The notes under the pieces were generated by a model. It was not told the origin of the DNA. It worked only from the letters and a program-made list of their open reading frames with translations, and did no database searches. Source: Burkholderiales bacterium (GTDB taxonomy: Bacteria > Pseudomonadota > Gammaproteobacteria > Burkholderiales > JAEUOS01). Taken from it: 64,000 nt of DNA. Position 1 is the first letter of the stretch, and the number at the start of each line of letters is the position of its first letter. The stretch is from assembly GCA_016790635.1 (NCBI GenBank), contig JAEUOR010000046.1, positions 1 to 64,000 of the forward strand. The letters are read 5' to 3'. A program made the translations under genes and the position numbers. Below, piece by piece: positions 1 to 8,322 of the stretch.

Positions 1-2
1 TG

Positions 3-650
3 CCCGATGCGCTGGACTTCGCCGTCGGTGCCTGCCTGGGCATCCCCTGCATGACCGCGCACCAGGGCGTCTTCCGCGACGGACCTGTGGCGGGCCAGAC
101 CATTCTCGTCACCGGCGGCGCCGGCGCGGTCGGGCACTACGCGATCCAGCTGGCCAAGTGGGGCGGGGCGCGCGTGATAGCCACGGTCAGTTCGCCGGCC
201 AAGGCTGCCGAGGCGGCGCGTGCCGGTGCGGATGTCGTGATCGACTACCGCACGGAGGACGTCGTCGCGCGGGTCAAGGACGTCACCGACGGCAAGGGAG
301 TCGAGCGCGTGGTCGAGGTCGACTTCGGCGGCAACCTGGACACCAATCTGGAAGTGCTCAAGGTCAATGGCGTGCTGGCGATGTACTCTTCGCTCAAGAC
401 CCGCGAGCCGGTGGTGCCGGTGATCCGTTTCATGCTCAAGGCCGTGACGGTGCACTTTCTGCAACTGGGGCTCTCGCCACTGGCGCTGCGTGCGCAGGCG
501 CAGGAGGACATCGGCCGCTGGATCGCGCAGACACCCGGCGGCGGCGTCCATCGTGTCGCCTCGCGCCATCCCCTGGCCGAGACGGTCGCCGCGCACGAGG
601 CCGTCGAACGCGGCGACAAGAACGGTACGGTCGTCGTCGAGATCGCCTGA
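3..650 (+). CDS. Zinc-independent MDR family quinone oxidoreductase (5' truncated)
   Basis: This is the C-terminal two thirds of a medium-chain dehydrogenase/reductase of the NADPH:quinone reductase type, which reduces quinones or enones with NAD(P)H in the cytoplasm. The frame is open to the window edge, so the true start lies outside; the internal ATG at 51 falls inside the conserved stretch ending GIPCMTAH and is not the start. The nucleotide-binding segment VTGGAGAVG (about residues 36-44 of the visible part) is the MDR glycine-rich loop, followed by the Rossmann strand RVIATVSS. No zinc-ligand cysteine cluster is visible. It stops immediately before the next ATG (TGAATG), so it is probably translationally coupled to the cupin gene. 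The substrate is unknown; neighbours suggest aromatic or ketone catabolism (inference). Confidence 0.85.
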   Translation, partial: PDALDFAVGACLGIPCMTAHQGVFRDGPVAGQTILVTGGAGAVGHYAIQLAKWGGARVIATVSSPAKAAEAARAGADVVIDYRTEDVVARVKDVTDGKGVERVVEVDFGGNLDTNLEVLKVNGVLAMYSSLKTREPVVPVIRFMLKAVTVHFLQLGLSPLALRAQAQEDIGRWIAQTPGGGVHRVASRHPLAETVAAHEAVERGDKNGTVVVEIA

Positions 651-1154
651 ATGACCGCCGCGCCCGCGTTCCAGTCCCCTCCCTGGATGGTCAAGGAGAT
701 CGTGGAAGAGGCCGAGCCGGCCGACGAGCGCGTCTGGGTGCCGCAGGGCGAGCAGATCTGGTTCCGCCCGCTCCTGCTCGACACCGTCACCGGCGTCGTC
801 GCCAATCTGCTGCGCGTGCGCCGCGGCGGCAATCTGGGCCGCCACATCCACAATGCCCCGGTCTACGGCTATGTCATCAAGGGCGCGTGGCGCTACCTCG
901 AGCACGACTGGGTGGCGCGCGCCGGCATGTTCGTCTACGAACCGCCCGGCGAGGTGCACACCCTGGTTGTCGATCACGCCAGCGAGGCCGAGGAAATGAT
1001 CACCTACTTCGTGGTCCACGGCGGGCTGACCAAGATCGGCGAGGACGGCGCGACACTGGGCTACGAGAACGCCTTCACCAAGATCGCCCTCTGCGACGCG
1101 CACTATCGAAGCGTCGGGTTGGGGCCGGACTACATCAAGCGGGTGGTGCGATGA
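651..1154 (+). CDS. Cupin protein of the 2,4'-dihydroxyacetophenone dioxygenase family
   Basis: A 167-residue single-domain cupin resembling 2,4'-dihydroxyacetophenone dioxygenase, a non-haem iron enzyme that cleaves the C-C bond between a carbonyl and a hydroxymethyl carbon on an aromatic side chain. The metal site is visible as H65 and H67 (RHIHNAP) with H103 (GEVHTLVV), the spacing expected for the family. It begins directly after the stop of the upstream oxidoreductase and overlaps the next gene by ATGA, so the three form one translational unit. The family match is good; the exact substrate is not established by sequence, and ChrR-like or other cupin dioxygenases are alternatives. Confidence 0.8.
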   Translation: MTAAPAFQSPPWMVKEIVEEAEPADERVWVPQGEQIWFRPLLLDTVTGVVANLLRVRRGGNLGRHIHNAPVYGYVIKGAWRYLEHDWVARAGMFVYEPPGEVHTLVVDHASEAEEMITYFVVHGGLTKIGEDGATLGYENAFTKIALCDAHYRSVGLGPDYIKRVVR

Positions 1155-1885
1155 GCACTTCCGCGCGCACGGCGATCGTGACCGGCGGCTGCACCGGCAT
1201 CGGGCTCGGCATCGTGCGCGCCCTGCTGGCGGGCGGCTACGCGGTCACCGCGACCGCGCTGACCGAATCCGAGCGCGCCGCAGGCGTCGCTGCCGTCGGC
1301 GCACCCCAGGCAGGCGCGTTCGACGCGGTGCTGCTGGACGTGCGCGACAGCGCCGCAGTGAACGCGCTGGGCGGGCGCTTCGCGCGCCTGGACGCGCTGG
1401 TCAACAACGCCGGCATCGGCCTGGGCTCGCCGGCCGAGCAGGAAGAAACAGGCTTTGCGACCGTGGTGGACGTGAACCTGCACGGCGTCATGCGCATGTG
1501 CTTCGCGTGCCGGCCGGCGCTCGTCGCCGCGCGCGGCGCGGTGGTCAACATCGCCTCGATCCTGTCGATCTTCGGCAGCGGCAACGCGCCCGGCTACAGC
1601 GCATCCAAAGGCGCGGTCGCGCAACTCACCAAGTCGCTGGCCATCGCCTGGGCCGCCGACGGCGTGCGCGTCAACGCGATCGCGCCGGGCTGGATCGAGA
1701 CCGCGCTCACCGACCCGGTGCGTGCCATGCCGGGCCGGAGCGACATGATCCTGGCGCGCACACCCATGCGGCGCTGGGGCACGCCTGCCGACATCGCCGG
1801 GGTGGCGCGCTTTCTGTTGTCGGCGGAAGCGGGTTTCATGACCGGCGCGCTGGTGCCGGTCGACGGTGGCTATTCGGCGTTCTGA
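1151..1885 (+). CDS. SDR family NAD(P)-dependent oxidoreductase
   Basis: A classical short-chain dehydrogenase/reductase of 244 residues that interconverts alcohols and ketones with NAD(P)H. The cofactor motif TGGCTGIG (11-18), NNAG (85-88) and the catalytic Ser136, Tyr149 and Lys153 (GYSASK) are all present, and the C-terminal GALVPVDGGYS ending is typical. The ATG at 1151 was chosen because it overlaps the stop of the cupin gene (ATGA); the reading frame stays open far upstream, but that part is antisense-like and out of frame with real genes. It lies in an operon with a cupin dioxygenase, a Bug receptor and a sugar-type isomerase. Substrate not predictable. Confidence 0.88.
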   Translation: MSTSARTAIVTGGCTGIGLGIVRALLAGGYAVTATALTESERAAGVAAVGAPQAGAFDAVLLDVRDSAAVNALGGRFARLDALVNNAGIGLGSPAEQEETGFATVVDVNLHGVMRMCFACRPALVAARGAVVNIASILSIFGSGNAPGYSASKGAVAQLTKSLAIAWAADGVRVNAIAPGWIETALTDPVRAMPGRSDMILARTPMRRWGTPADIAGVARFLLSAEAGFMTGALVPVDGGYSAF

Positions 1886-1909
1886 AACAGCAACCCAGGG
1901 GAGAGACTC

Positions 1910-2875
1910 ATGAAGATCGCAGCACTTGCATTGGCCGCAGTGTTCACCTCGCTCGCCGGACCGGTCGTCCTTGCGCAGGGCACCTACCCGGATCGACCGA
2001 TCCGCATGGTCGTGCCGTTTCCGCCGGGCGGCGCGCTCGATGTGCTGGGCCGCCAGGTGGCGGACCGCATGGCCAAGAACATGAACGCCCAGTTCGTCAT
2101 CGAGAACCGTCCCGGCGCCACCGGGCACGTCGGCGGCGAGGCGGTCGCCAAGGCGGCCGCCGACGGCTACACCATGCTCTTCGGCGCTTCCTCGACCCAC
2201 GCGGTCAGCCCCAACATCCTGAAGGACCTCAAGTACAACCCCATCGAGGACTTCACGCCGATCTCGCTGGCCGCCACGGTGCACAATGTGCTGGTCGTGC
2301 ACCCTTCCGTGCCGGCCAACAACGTACGCGAATTCATCGACTACGCGCGCGCCAATCCGGGCAAACTGTCCTTCGGCTCCTCGGGCATCGGTTCCAACCT
2401 GCACCTGGCCGGCGAGTTGCTGAAACTCCTGGGCAAGTTCGACATGGTGCATGTGCCCTATTCCTCGCCGCAGGTGATCCCCGACCTCCTCTCCGGACGC
2501 ATCCAGGTGATGGTCGACAACCTGCCGCCGGTGATCCAGCACATCCGTGCCGGCAAGCTCAAAGCCATCGGCGTGGCCAGCCCCGACCCCATTCCCGACC
2601 TGCCGGGACTGCCAATGGTCTCCGAGACCGTGCCCGGCTTCGCGGTCATCGCCTGGGGCGTCATGCTGGCGCCCAAGGGCACGCCACGCCCCATCATCGC
2701 GCGCCTGAACGAGGAGATGAAAAAGGCCATCGAGTCCGCCGAGGTGCGCGAGGCCTTCGCGCGCCTGGGTTTCATCCCGGCCTGGCGCACGCCGGAGGCG
2801 ACGCTGGACTTCATGCGCAATGAATCGGCCAAGTGGAAGCGCGTGGTCAACGAGGCCAACATCAAGGTCGAGTGA
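1910..2875 (+). CDS. Bug/TctC family periplasmic tripartite tricarboxylate receptor
   Basis: A 321-residue extracytoplasmic solute receptor of the Bug family. The N-terminus is a Sec signal peptide (MKIAALALAAVFTSLAGP, cleavage near VVLAQG), followed by the family hallmark YPDRPIRMVVPFPPGG and the segment NRPGATGHVGGEAVAKA. Such proteins bind small carboxylates, amides or aromatic acids in the periplasm. A strong ribosome site (GGGGAGAG) precedes the ATG. No TctA/TctB membrane subunits are nearby, as is common for Bug orphans in Burkholderiales, so its transporter or signalling partner must be encoded elsewhere. Its position suggests it senses or delivers the substrate of this operon (inference). 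Confidence 0.9.
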   Translation: MKIAALALAAVFTSLAGPVVLAQGTYPDRPIRMVVPFPPGGALDVLGRQVADRMAKNMNAQFVIENRPGATGHVGGEAVAKAAADGYTMLFGASSTHAVSPNILKDLKYNPIEDFTPISLAATVHNVLVVHPSVPANNVREFIDYARANPGKLSFGSSGIGSNLHLAGELLKLLGKFDMVHVPYSSPQVIPDLLSGRIQVMVDNLPPVIQHIRAGKLKAIGVASPDPIPDLPGLPMVSETVPGFAVIAWGVMLAPKGTPRPIIARLNEEMKKAIESAEVREAFARLGFIPAWRTPEATLDFMRNESAKWKRVVNEANIKVE

Positions 2876-3663
2876 TGCTGAAATTCGATGCCAACCTGCG
2901 CTGGATGTTCAACGAGTGGCCCATGCGCGAGCGCTACGCCGCGGCGGCGGCCTGCGGCTTTCGCGGCGTCGAGGTCGCTTTCCCCTACGAGTATCCGCTG
3001 CCGGAGGCGCGCGCGCTTCTCGAGGACAACAACCTGTCGCTGGTGCAGGTGCTGACGCCCTCGGACTGGTCCAAGGGCGAGATCGGCATCGGCTGCCTGC
3101 CGGGGCGCGAGGCGGAGTTCCGCGCCAGCGTCGAAAAGGCGCTCGAGTACGCGGTGCCGCTCAAATGCCCGCTGATCCACGCCACCGCCGGTATCGTCCC
3201 GGCCGGCCTTGCGCACGCGCAAGCGCTGGCCACCTTCCATGCCAACCTGGCCTGGGCCGCGGACCAGGCGGCGCCGCACGGCATCGACATCATCATCGAA
3301 CCGGTATCGCATCAGCGCTTCGCCGGCTTCCTGATGTCGCGCATCGACCAAGGGCTTGCCATCATCCAGACCGTGGCCCGGCCCAACGTCAAGCTCTGCT
3401 TCGACCTCTATCATGTCTACATGGAGGAAGGCGCGGTGAGCGAGAAACTCGAAGTCGCCTGGCCGCACATCGGCCACGTGCAGGTGGGCGACCCGCCGCT
3501 GCGCCACGAGCCCGGCAGCGGCGAGATCAACAACGCGTACTTTCTCGAGCTGCTGGAGAGCAAGGGCTGGGATCGCTGGATCGGCTGCGAATACAAGCCG
3601 TCCGGCCACACCCTCGATTCGCTGCGCTGGGCGGAACGCTTCGGCATCCGCGGCCGCGCCTGA
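2875..3663 (+). CDS. hyi: Hydroxypyruvate isomerase family protein (TIM barrel)
   Basis: A 262-residue xylose-isomerase-like TIM barrel close to hydroxypyruvate isomerase, which converts hydroxypyruvate to tartronate semialdehyde. The start MLKFDANLRWMFNEW is the typical beginning of the family; the ATG overlaps the stop of the Bug gene (TGATG), which fixes the start and indicates translational coupling. Metal-binding acidic residues are visible in IIIEPVS and GCEYKPSG, with the FDLYHVYMEEG segment between them. Length agrees with the family (about 260). Related proteins include 2-oxo-tetronate isomerase (OtnI), so the substrate may be a different C3-C4 sugar acid. Confidence 0.82.
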   Translation: MLKFDANLRWMFNEWPMRERYAAAAACGFRGVEVAFPYEYPLPEARALLEDNNLSLVQVLTPSDWSKGEIGIGCLPGREAEFRASVEKALEYAVPLKCPLIHATAGIVPAGLAHAQALATFHANLAWAADQAAPHGIDIIIEPVSHQRFAGFLMSRIDQGLAIIQTVARPNVKLCFDLYHVYMEEGAVSEKLEVAWPHIGHVQVGDPPLRHEPGSGEINNAYFLELLESKGWDRWIGCEYKPSGHTLDSLRWAERFGIRGRA

Positions 3664-3673
3664 GCCACCCGGA

Positions 3674-4879
3674 TTGAGCGCCGGCACTACGGCCAGCGGG
3701 GCCCGGGTTTCGATCGTCTGGCTGGTTTTCGCCGGTGTCTGCTCGCCTCTGGGTTTCAACGTGACGCCGGCCCTGCTGCCGCCGATCCAGGCGGAGTTCG
3801 CCTTGGGCACCGATCGCATGCAGTGGATGGTGTCGCTCTACTCGTTGACACTGGGCTTGGGACAGCTTTTGGGCGGACCGCTCGCCGACGCCCTGGGTCG
3901 GCGCGGCGTGCTCCTGGCGGGGCTCGCGATCTTCATTGCCGGCAGCGCCGCCGCCGCTCTGGCGCCCACCTACGAGGCCTTGCTCGCCGCACGCCTGGCA
4001 CAAGGCCTGGGTGCTTGCGCCACGCTGGTGATTCCGCGCGCGACGGTGAGGGACACCCAGTCTGGCAGCGATGCCGCTCGCGCCATGGCGATGGTGATGC
4101 TTTCACTCGCGTTCACGCCGCCGCTCGCGCCGCTGTTCGGCGCACTCATCGAGACCTGGTTCGGCTGGCGCGCCGCGTTCGTGGCCTGCGCGCTCGTGGG
4201 GATGGCGACCTTTGCAGGCGCACTGCGCCTGCACGCCGAGACGTTGCCGCGCGAGCGCCGCATCCCGCTCCGGGTGCTGCCGCTCGCCTACGGCTACGTC
4301 ATGTTGTTCCGATCATGGCGTTTTTGCGCCTACGCGTGCTCGTTCTCGCTGCTGAACTGCAGCTTCATCGGCCTCATGGTCGTCGGTCCGTCTTACTTTG
4401 CCCGCGCACACGGGCTTTCATCCAACGGCATCGCGCTTGCCATGCTGGCAGCCTATCTCGGCTTTACGTTCGGCAATTTTGCCGCCGCCCGCCGGGTGCG
4501 CCGGTCCGGCGTGGACCGCCTCATCGCAGCCGGCGTGTTCACCTGCACCCTGGGCAGCGTGGGGCTCTTTGCCGCGCTTGCCGCCGGGTCGCTGTCCTTC
4601 ATGCTCCTCGCCTTGTTCCTGCAGGCCTTGGGCACCGGATTCGCGTTCTCGCCCGGCATCGCAGGCGCCACCGCCACCTTGCCCGAGCGTGCCGGGACAG
4701 CTGCGGCGATGACCGGCGCGATTCAGCTCGGCGGCGGCGCCATGTTTGCGTTTGCGACCGGCGCACTCGACGACGGAACCCTGCTGCCCCATGCATGGGC
4801 TTGCCTTGCGGCATGCACGGTGGCCGGCCTTCTGGCCTGGCCCTTGTGGCGCGGCCGCCAGCGGCGCCCCGTCGCCTGA
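3674..4879 (+). CDS. MFS transporter, Bcr/CflA drug-efflux type
   Basis: A 401-residue major facilitator with about twelve hydrophobic segments, of the Bcr/CflA subgroup that exports bicyclomycin, chloramphenicol or related compounds by proton antiport. The loop-2 signature is visible as GGPLADALGRRGVLL, and RATVRDTQ near residue 120 matches the Bcr loop. No ATG fits the N-terminus; the TTG at 3674 puts a normal short N-tail before the first membrane segment (VSIVWLVFAGVC), but the ribosome site is weak. It lies 10 bases after the isomerase gene and is probably in the same transcript, perhaps removing a toxic intermediate (inference). Confidence 0.85.
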   Translation: MSAGTTASGARVSIVWLVFAGVCSPLGFNVTPALLPPIQAEFALGTDRMQWMVSLYSLTLGLGQLLGGPLADALGRRGVLLAGLAIFIAGSAAAALAPTYEALLAARLAQGLGACATLVIPRATVRDTQSGSDAARAMAMVMLSLAFTPPLAPLFGALIETWFGWRAAFVACALVGMATFAGALRLHAETLPRERRIPLRVLPLAYGYVMLFRSWRFCAYACSFSLLNCSFIGLMVVGPSYFARAHGLSSNGIALAMLAAYLGFTFGNFAAARRVRRSGVDRLIAAGVFTCTLGSVGLFAALAAGSLSFMLLALFLQALGTGFAFSPGIAGATATLPERAGTAAAMTGAIQLGGGAMFAFATGALDDGTLLPHAWACLAACTVAGLLAWPLWRGRQRRPVA

Positions 4880-4948
4880 CCCCCCTGCTCCGTGCGCGCC
4901 TGGCGCCGACCGGTCCGGGCGCGCACCGGCAACTTCTAGAATGGCAGG

Positions 4949-5407
4949 ATGACTGATCATTCCCCCCCAGCCCCGGCGAGCGCGCCGCCCCCTGGATTCA
5001 AGCCGCTCGACACCGGGCCGGCCGACATGTTCGTCGCCGCCAACGGCCCCCTGTATCGCGCCCGCGAAGGAGATCACCTGCTGGTCGGCATGCGCGTCGA
5101 GCGGCGCCACTGCAATCCGACCAGCATCTGTCACGGCGGCATGCTCATGACCTTTGTCGACATGGCCATGGTGATGGCGATCCACTATCAGGCCAAGATC
5201 ATCCATTTCATGCCCACCGTGAACCTGACGGCCGATTTCCTGGCTGGCGCGCCCTTGGGGTCGTGGATCCAGGCGCGCACCGACATCCTGCGCGTGACGC
5301 GCAAGCTTGTCTTTGCGCAGTGCCTGGTCAGTGCCGACGGCAGCGCCGCGGTGCGCGCATCGGGCGTCTTCAAGATCGGACCGGCGCTCAAGCGCGGCCC
5401 CGAATAG
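4949..5407 (+). CDS. PaaI family hotdog-fold thioesterase
   Basis: A 152-residue single hotdog-domain protein of the PaaI/YbgC-type acyl-CoA thioesterase family. The motif CHGGMLMTFVDMAM (about 51-64) corresponds to the central helix with the catalytic acidic residue, and FMPTVNLTADFLAGAP is the typical beta-strand segment that follows. Expected role: hydrolysis of a stalled aryl- or acyl-CoA in the cytoplasm. It has its own 70-base upstream gap after the MFS gene and converges on the dehydrogenase gene that follows. An in-frame ATG with a GGCAGG ribosome site sets the start. Confidence 0.82.
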   Translation: MTDHSPPAPASAPPPGFKPLDTGPADMFVAANGPLYRAREGDHLLVGMRVERRHCNPTSICHGGMLMTFVDMAMVMAIHYQAKIIHFMPTVNLTADFLAGAPLGSWIQARTDILRVTRKLVFAQCLVSADGSAAVRASGVFKIGPALKRGPE

Positions 5408-5429
5408 CCAGGCCGCACCCGCTCGGCGT

Positions 5430-6281
5430 TCAGCCCCGCTTCGGCCCTGCAGTGCCGAGTGCCGCAAGCGCCGGGGCGATGGAATCGAGACGGCGCGTTT
5501 CCTTGAAGCCTTCCAGGCGAGCGAACACCTCGGCCGCCGCCTCATGAAACCCGGGCGGCAAGCCGACCGCGGACAGGCTGGCGGCGATCTCCTCCATCTC
5601 CGCAACCCAGCGCCACGCCTTGTAGGCCTGCGTGGTGATCGCCTCCGAACGCCTGGCCAGGCCCGGTTGCGACAACTCCCATTCGTCGATCAGCGCCGCG
5701 TCAACGCCCTCCTGACGGGCCAGCGCGCGGATCGCCGTCAGGAGCGCGATCGACCCCTTGTTCCAGCCGGCATAGCACGCCTTGAGAGCGGAGGCGGCGC
5801 CGGCCTCGCCGTCGAGGGCGATGACGCCCAGGATCTCGTCATTCCAGGCCGCGGCCAATGCGGCGGCGTCAGCGCCGCTAAGGTACAGGCGGGTGGTGCC
5901 GGCCTTCTCCGGCGGCGGACCGATGATGCCGCCGTCGACGAAGCGCGCACCCGCGTTGGCCGTGACGATACGCCCGACTTCGCGCGCGGTGGCGGGGGCG
6001 ATCGCGTTGGCATCCACGTAGATACCGCTGAACCCGACGGCCGCGACCGCACGCGCAAGTTCGAACGCGCCGTGCGGCGGACACACCGACAGGGCAATGT
6101 CGGCCTCGCGGAGCGCGGCAGCGAGCGTGCCGCAGTCGACGATGCCGTGCGCGCGGGCCGCGGTGGCTGCGCTGCGGCCCTGGCTTGCCCACACGCAGCG
6201 CTGCCCGCGCGCGGCGAGGCGTGCGGCGACAGCGCTGCCCATTTCACCGGGATGAAGGATGGCGACGGTGGTGGTCGGCAA
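5430..6281 (-). CDS. NAD(P)-dependent dehydrogenase, 6PGDH/DUF1932 type
   Basis: A two-domain beta-hydroxyacid dehydrogenase-like protein: an N-terminal NAD(P)-binding domain (VAILHPGEMGSAVAARL) and a C-terminal all-helical DUF1932-type domain (SALKACYAGWNKGSIALL, then AWRWVAEMEEIA). The conserved substrate-binding strand reads FVDGGIIGPPP. I prefer the TTG at 6281 because it lies four bases after GGAAAG (6286-6291) and puts the first beta strand at the normal distance, giving 283 residues; upstream in-frame ATGs would add a tail with no family counterpart. The family contains L-threonate, phosphogluconate-like and uncharacterised dehydrogenases, so the substrate is open. Confidence 0.78.
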   Translation of the reverse strand: MPTTTVAILHPGEMGSAVAARLAARGQRCVWASQGRSAATAARAHGIVDCGTLAAALREADIALSVCPPHGAFELARAVAAVGFSGIYVDANAIAPATAREVGRIVTANAGARFVDGGIIGPPPEKAGTTRLYLSGADAAALAAAWNDEILGVIALDGEAGAASALKACYAGWNKGSIALLTAIRALARQEGVDAALIDEWELSQPGLARRSEAITTQAYKAWRWVAEMEEIAASLSAVGLPPGFHEAAAEVFARLEGFKETRRLDSIAPALAALGTAGPKRG

Positions 6282-6422
6282 GTGGCTTTCCTTTGCTGCG
6301 GTGGCTGAGAAAAATGCCATCATGCGGGCTTTCGCGCGCCGCGGCAAGCGCGCTCCAAAAATTTTTCACCCGCAAGTCTGCCGGCCGCCCCGCCGGCGGC
6401 ACTCACCCACCCAAGGAAAAAC

Positions 6423-7040
6423 ATGCTCAAGCTCTACTACGCACGCGGCACTTGTGCGCTCGCCTCGCACATCGCCCTCGAGGAGGCACAGGCCGATTAC
6501 GAGGTCGAACGCCTCGACTTCGCCAAGAACGAGCAGCGCAGCACCGCCTACCTGGCCATCAACGCCAAGGGCCGGGTGCCTTCGCTCATCACCGAGCGCG
6601 GCACCTTGACCGAGACGCCGGCGCTGCTCGTGTATATCGCGCAACTGCATCCGGCCGCGCGCCTGGCCCCGCTGGACGACCCGTTCGCTCTGGCGCGCAT
6701 GCAGGAATTCAACAGCTACCTGTGTTCGACCGTGCACGTCGCGCACGGACACCGCCAGCGCGGCGCGCGCTGGAGTGACGACGAGGCAGCGCACAAGAGC
6801 ATGGCCGCCAAGGTGCCGCAGAACATGCGCGATTGCTTCGCCCTGATCGAACGTGAATACCTGGTCGGGCCGTGGGTCATGGGCGAGGCCTACAGCGTGG
6901 CCGACGCCTATCTGTTCACGGTCGCGCGCTGGCTCGCCGGGGACAGCGTGGACCTGCGCGAGTTTCCGCGCGCGCAAGCCCACTTCGATCGTGTCGCCGC
7001 GCGACCGGCGGTGCAAAAAGTGATGACGCTGCACGCTTGA
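6423..7040 (+). CDS. Glutathione S-transferase family protein
   Basis: A 205-residue cytosolic GST. The N-terminal thioredoxin-like domain begins MLKLYYARGTCALASH, where C11 occupies the place of the beta-class catalytic cysteine; VPSLITERG and the glutathione-binding segment LTETPALLVYI follow. The C-terminal helical domain contains MGEAYSVADAYLFTV, the usual N-capping box (SVADAY). A good AAGGAAAA ribosome site precedes the ATG. It is monocistronic by position, converging on the Res toxin gene. Expected role: conjugation or glutathione-dependent detoxification; substrate unknown. Confidence 0.88.
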   Translation: MLKLYYARGTCALASHIALEEAQADYEVERLDFAKNEQRSTAYLAINAKGRVPSLITERGTLTETPALLVYIAQLHPAARLAPLDDPFALARMQEFNSYLCSTVHVAHGHRQRGARWSDDEAAHKSMAAKVPQNMRDCFALIEREYLVGPWVMGEAYSVADAYLFTVARWLAGDSVDLREFPRAQAHFDRVAARPAVQKVMTLHA

Positions 7041-7051
7041 GCGAAGTGGCG

Positions 7052-7067
7052 GGCCGCGCGCGCGGCC
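7052..7067. terminator. GC palindrome between converging genes, possible terminator
   Basis: A perfect 16-base palindrome lies between the stop of the GST gene and the end of the Res toxin gene, which converge. It is followed on the plus strand by TGGTTT, only a weak U-tract. Position favours a shared terminator; the sequence alone does not prove it. Confidence 0.35.
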
Positions 7068-7097
7068 TGGTTTCCCGCAGACCGAACCGCGCGCGCT

Positions 7098-7793
7098 TTA
7101 AGCGAAATCGAACGAAAACGCCTGTACGCCCGCGCGCTGCCAGACCGCGCCGCGCGCATTGACCGTCAGATACCAAGTTTCCGCGGCCGGCAGCGGGTCG
7201 CGGTTGGCAAGTGCGCGCGCATCGAGCACGGCGGCGCACGCCCCGCTTTCGGGGTCGCGCACCGATTCATAGACCAGCACCTGGACCCCCGCCGCGCGTG
7301 CGCGCCGCGCCAGGGCCTGGGTGGGCGCATAGTCGGCTGATCGGGTCCAGTCGCGCCGGCGCCGCGCCAGTTGGCCGCGCGTCAGGTCCCAGGCCCGGCC
7401 CGCGGCTGCGGCGGGAAACACCGACATCGGGTGCGCGTCCAGTCGCGCCAGTCCGGCGCTGTCGGCAACAAAGCGCCACTTCCAGTAGCCTGCCTCGGCG
7501 CAGGCCACGCGCCTGACCAGACCCGCGTAGAAGACCCCCGGATCGCCGACGGCGCGAAAGCGGCTGCCTCCCGGCGGCGCCGGGTAGCGAAAAGGCGTGG
7601 CGAGCAGCCAGTGCAGGTGCCGGGCATCCTCCGGAACCGGTGGCTTGGCGCTCTCGAGAATGTCTTCCAGGACAGCCTGCGCGGTCAGGTCGTCGCCGAC
7701 CAGTCGCATGGTCGCGATCAGGTGCTGGGATTCGACCGCTCGCCAGACCTGCGCGCGCCAGCGCGCGTCGGCCGACGGCTCAGATGCGGCCAC
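7098..7793 (-). CDS. RES-domain toxin of a Res/Xre toxin-antitoxin pair
   Basis: A 231-residue RES-domain protein. Characterised RES toxins (ParT, Res, MbcT) are ADP-ribosyltransferase-fold enzymes that modify a target or degrade NAD+. Family features are RFRAVGDPGVFYAG with the NAD-binding arginine and aromatic residue, the following glutamate segment VACAEAGYWKWRF, and the later serine-containing strand VLVYESVRDP. It is the second gene of an operon and its ATG lies 14 bases inside the end of the antitoxin gene, so the two are translationally coupled. Length is slightly above the usual 150-230. Toxicity is inferred from the family and the gene pair. Confidence 0.88.
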   Translation of the reverse strand: MAASEPSADARWRAQVWRAVESQHLIATMRLVGDDLTAQAVLEDILESAKPPVPEDARHLHWLLATPFRYPAPPGGSRFRAVGDPGVFYAGLVRRVACAEAGYWKWRFVADSAGLARLDAHPMSVFPAAAAGRAWDLTRGQLARRRRDWTRSADYAPTQALARRARAAGVQVLVYESVRDPESGACAAVLDARALANRDPLPAAETWYLTVNARGAVWQRAGVQAFSFDFA

Positions 7794-8169
7794 GCGCCGC
7801 GTCCAGGTAGTCGACCACGTGCACCAGGCCCTGCACGTCGCCGATCATGTCGACCGGGCGCCGGTTGGCGAACGCGCGATTCTCGCTGTTGAGCCAGAGG
7901 CGCGCATCCGCGGTGCGTCCGGCGACCATCGAGTCGAGCGAGCGGTACAGGCGCACGAACAGGGCAGCCAGCGCCCATTCCTTGCGCGCCTCCTCGAGCC
8001 GATAGGTGCCGCCCTTCATGCGCGACACGGTCGGCGCGGACAGTCCGATCACCTGTGCCAGGCCGGACTGACTGAGACCCAGGATTTCGGCGGCGGCCAG
8101 GGTCGCGCCGGTCAGCACCTGCGCCCGGTCGGGACCGGCCGCGGCGTGCGGCTTGCGCTTGGCGGACAT
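7780..8169 (-). CDS. Xre/MbcA/ParS family antitoxin
   Basis: A 129-residue antitoxin. An N-terminal helix-turn-helix (LSQSGLAQVIGLSAPTVSR, 32-50) is followed by the C-terminal toxin-binding domain with WLNSENRAFANRRPVDMI, the conserved core that blocks the RES active site in MbcA/ParS proteins. It precedes and overlaps the toxin gene, the usual antitoxin-first order. The HTH and the operator-like repeat over its promoter (8192-8215) suggest autorepression. Upstream ribosome site is weak; the ATG at 8169 is the only well-placed start. Confidence 0.9.
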   Translation of the reverse strand: MSAKRKPHAAAGPDRAQVLTGATLAAAEILGLSQSGLAQVIGLSAPTVSRMKGGTYRLEEARKEWALAALFVRLYRSLDSMVAGRTADARLWLNSENRAFANRRPVDMIGDVQGLVHVVDYLDAARGRI

Positions 8170-8199
8170 GTGGCACTCGGAGTTTTCTGTTGAAACTTT

Positions 8200-8228
8200 A
8201 TGGTACGGTTGTTTCTATAGATAGTCAA
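8200..8228 (-). promoter_or_regulatory. Sigma-70 promoter of the Res/Xre operon with inverted repeat
   Basis: On the minus strand TTGACT (8228-8223) and TACCAT (8205-8200) are separated by exactly 17 bases, upstream of the antitoxin ATG at 8169. The inverted repeat GAAAC (8192-8196) / GTTTC (8211-8215) brackets the -10 element and is a natural candidate for the antitoxin operator. The surrounding 50 bases are clearly more AT-rich than the flanking genes. Confidence 0.7.
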
Positions 8229-8322
8229 GGGCCGGTCCCCGGCCGACGCATTGCGCCGCGCATGCGGCCACGCTAACCTATCCCCTTTGCCGCGCGCCCG
8301 CCCGCGGCTGAGAGCCCTTCCC

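Noticed and set aside
4937-4942. TAGAAT as a -10 box before the thioesterase gene
   Set aside because: It lies only six bases before the ATG and has no -35 at the right distance; a leaderless transcript is possible but unsupported.
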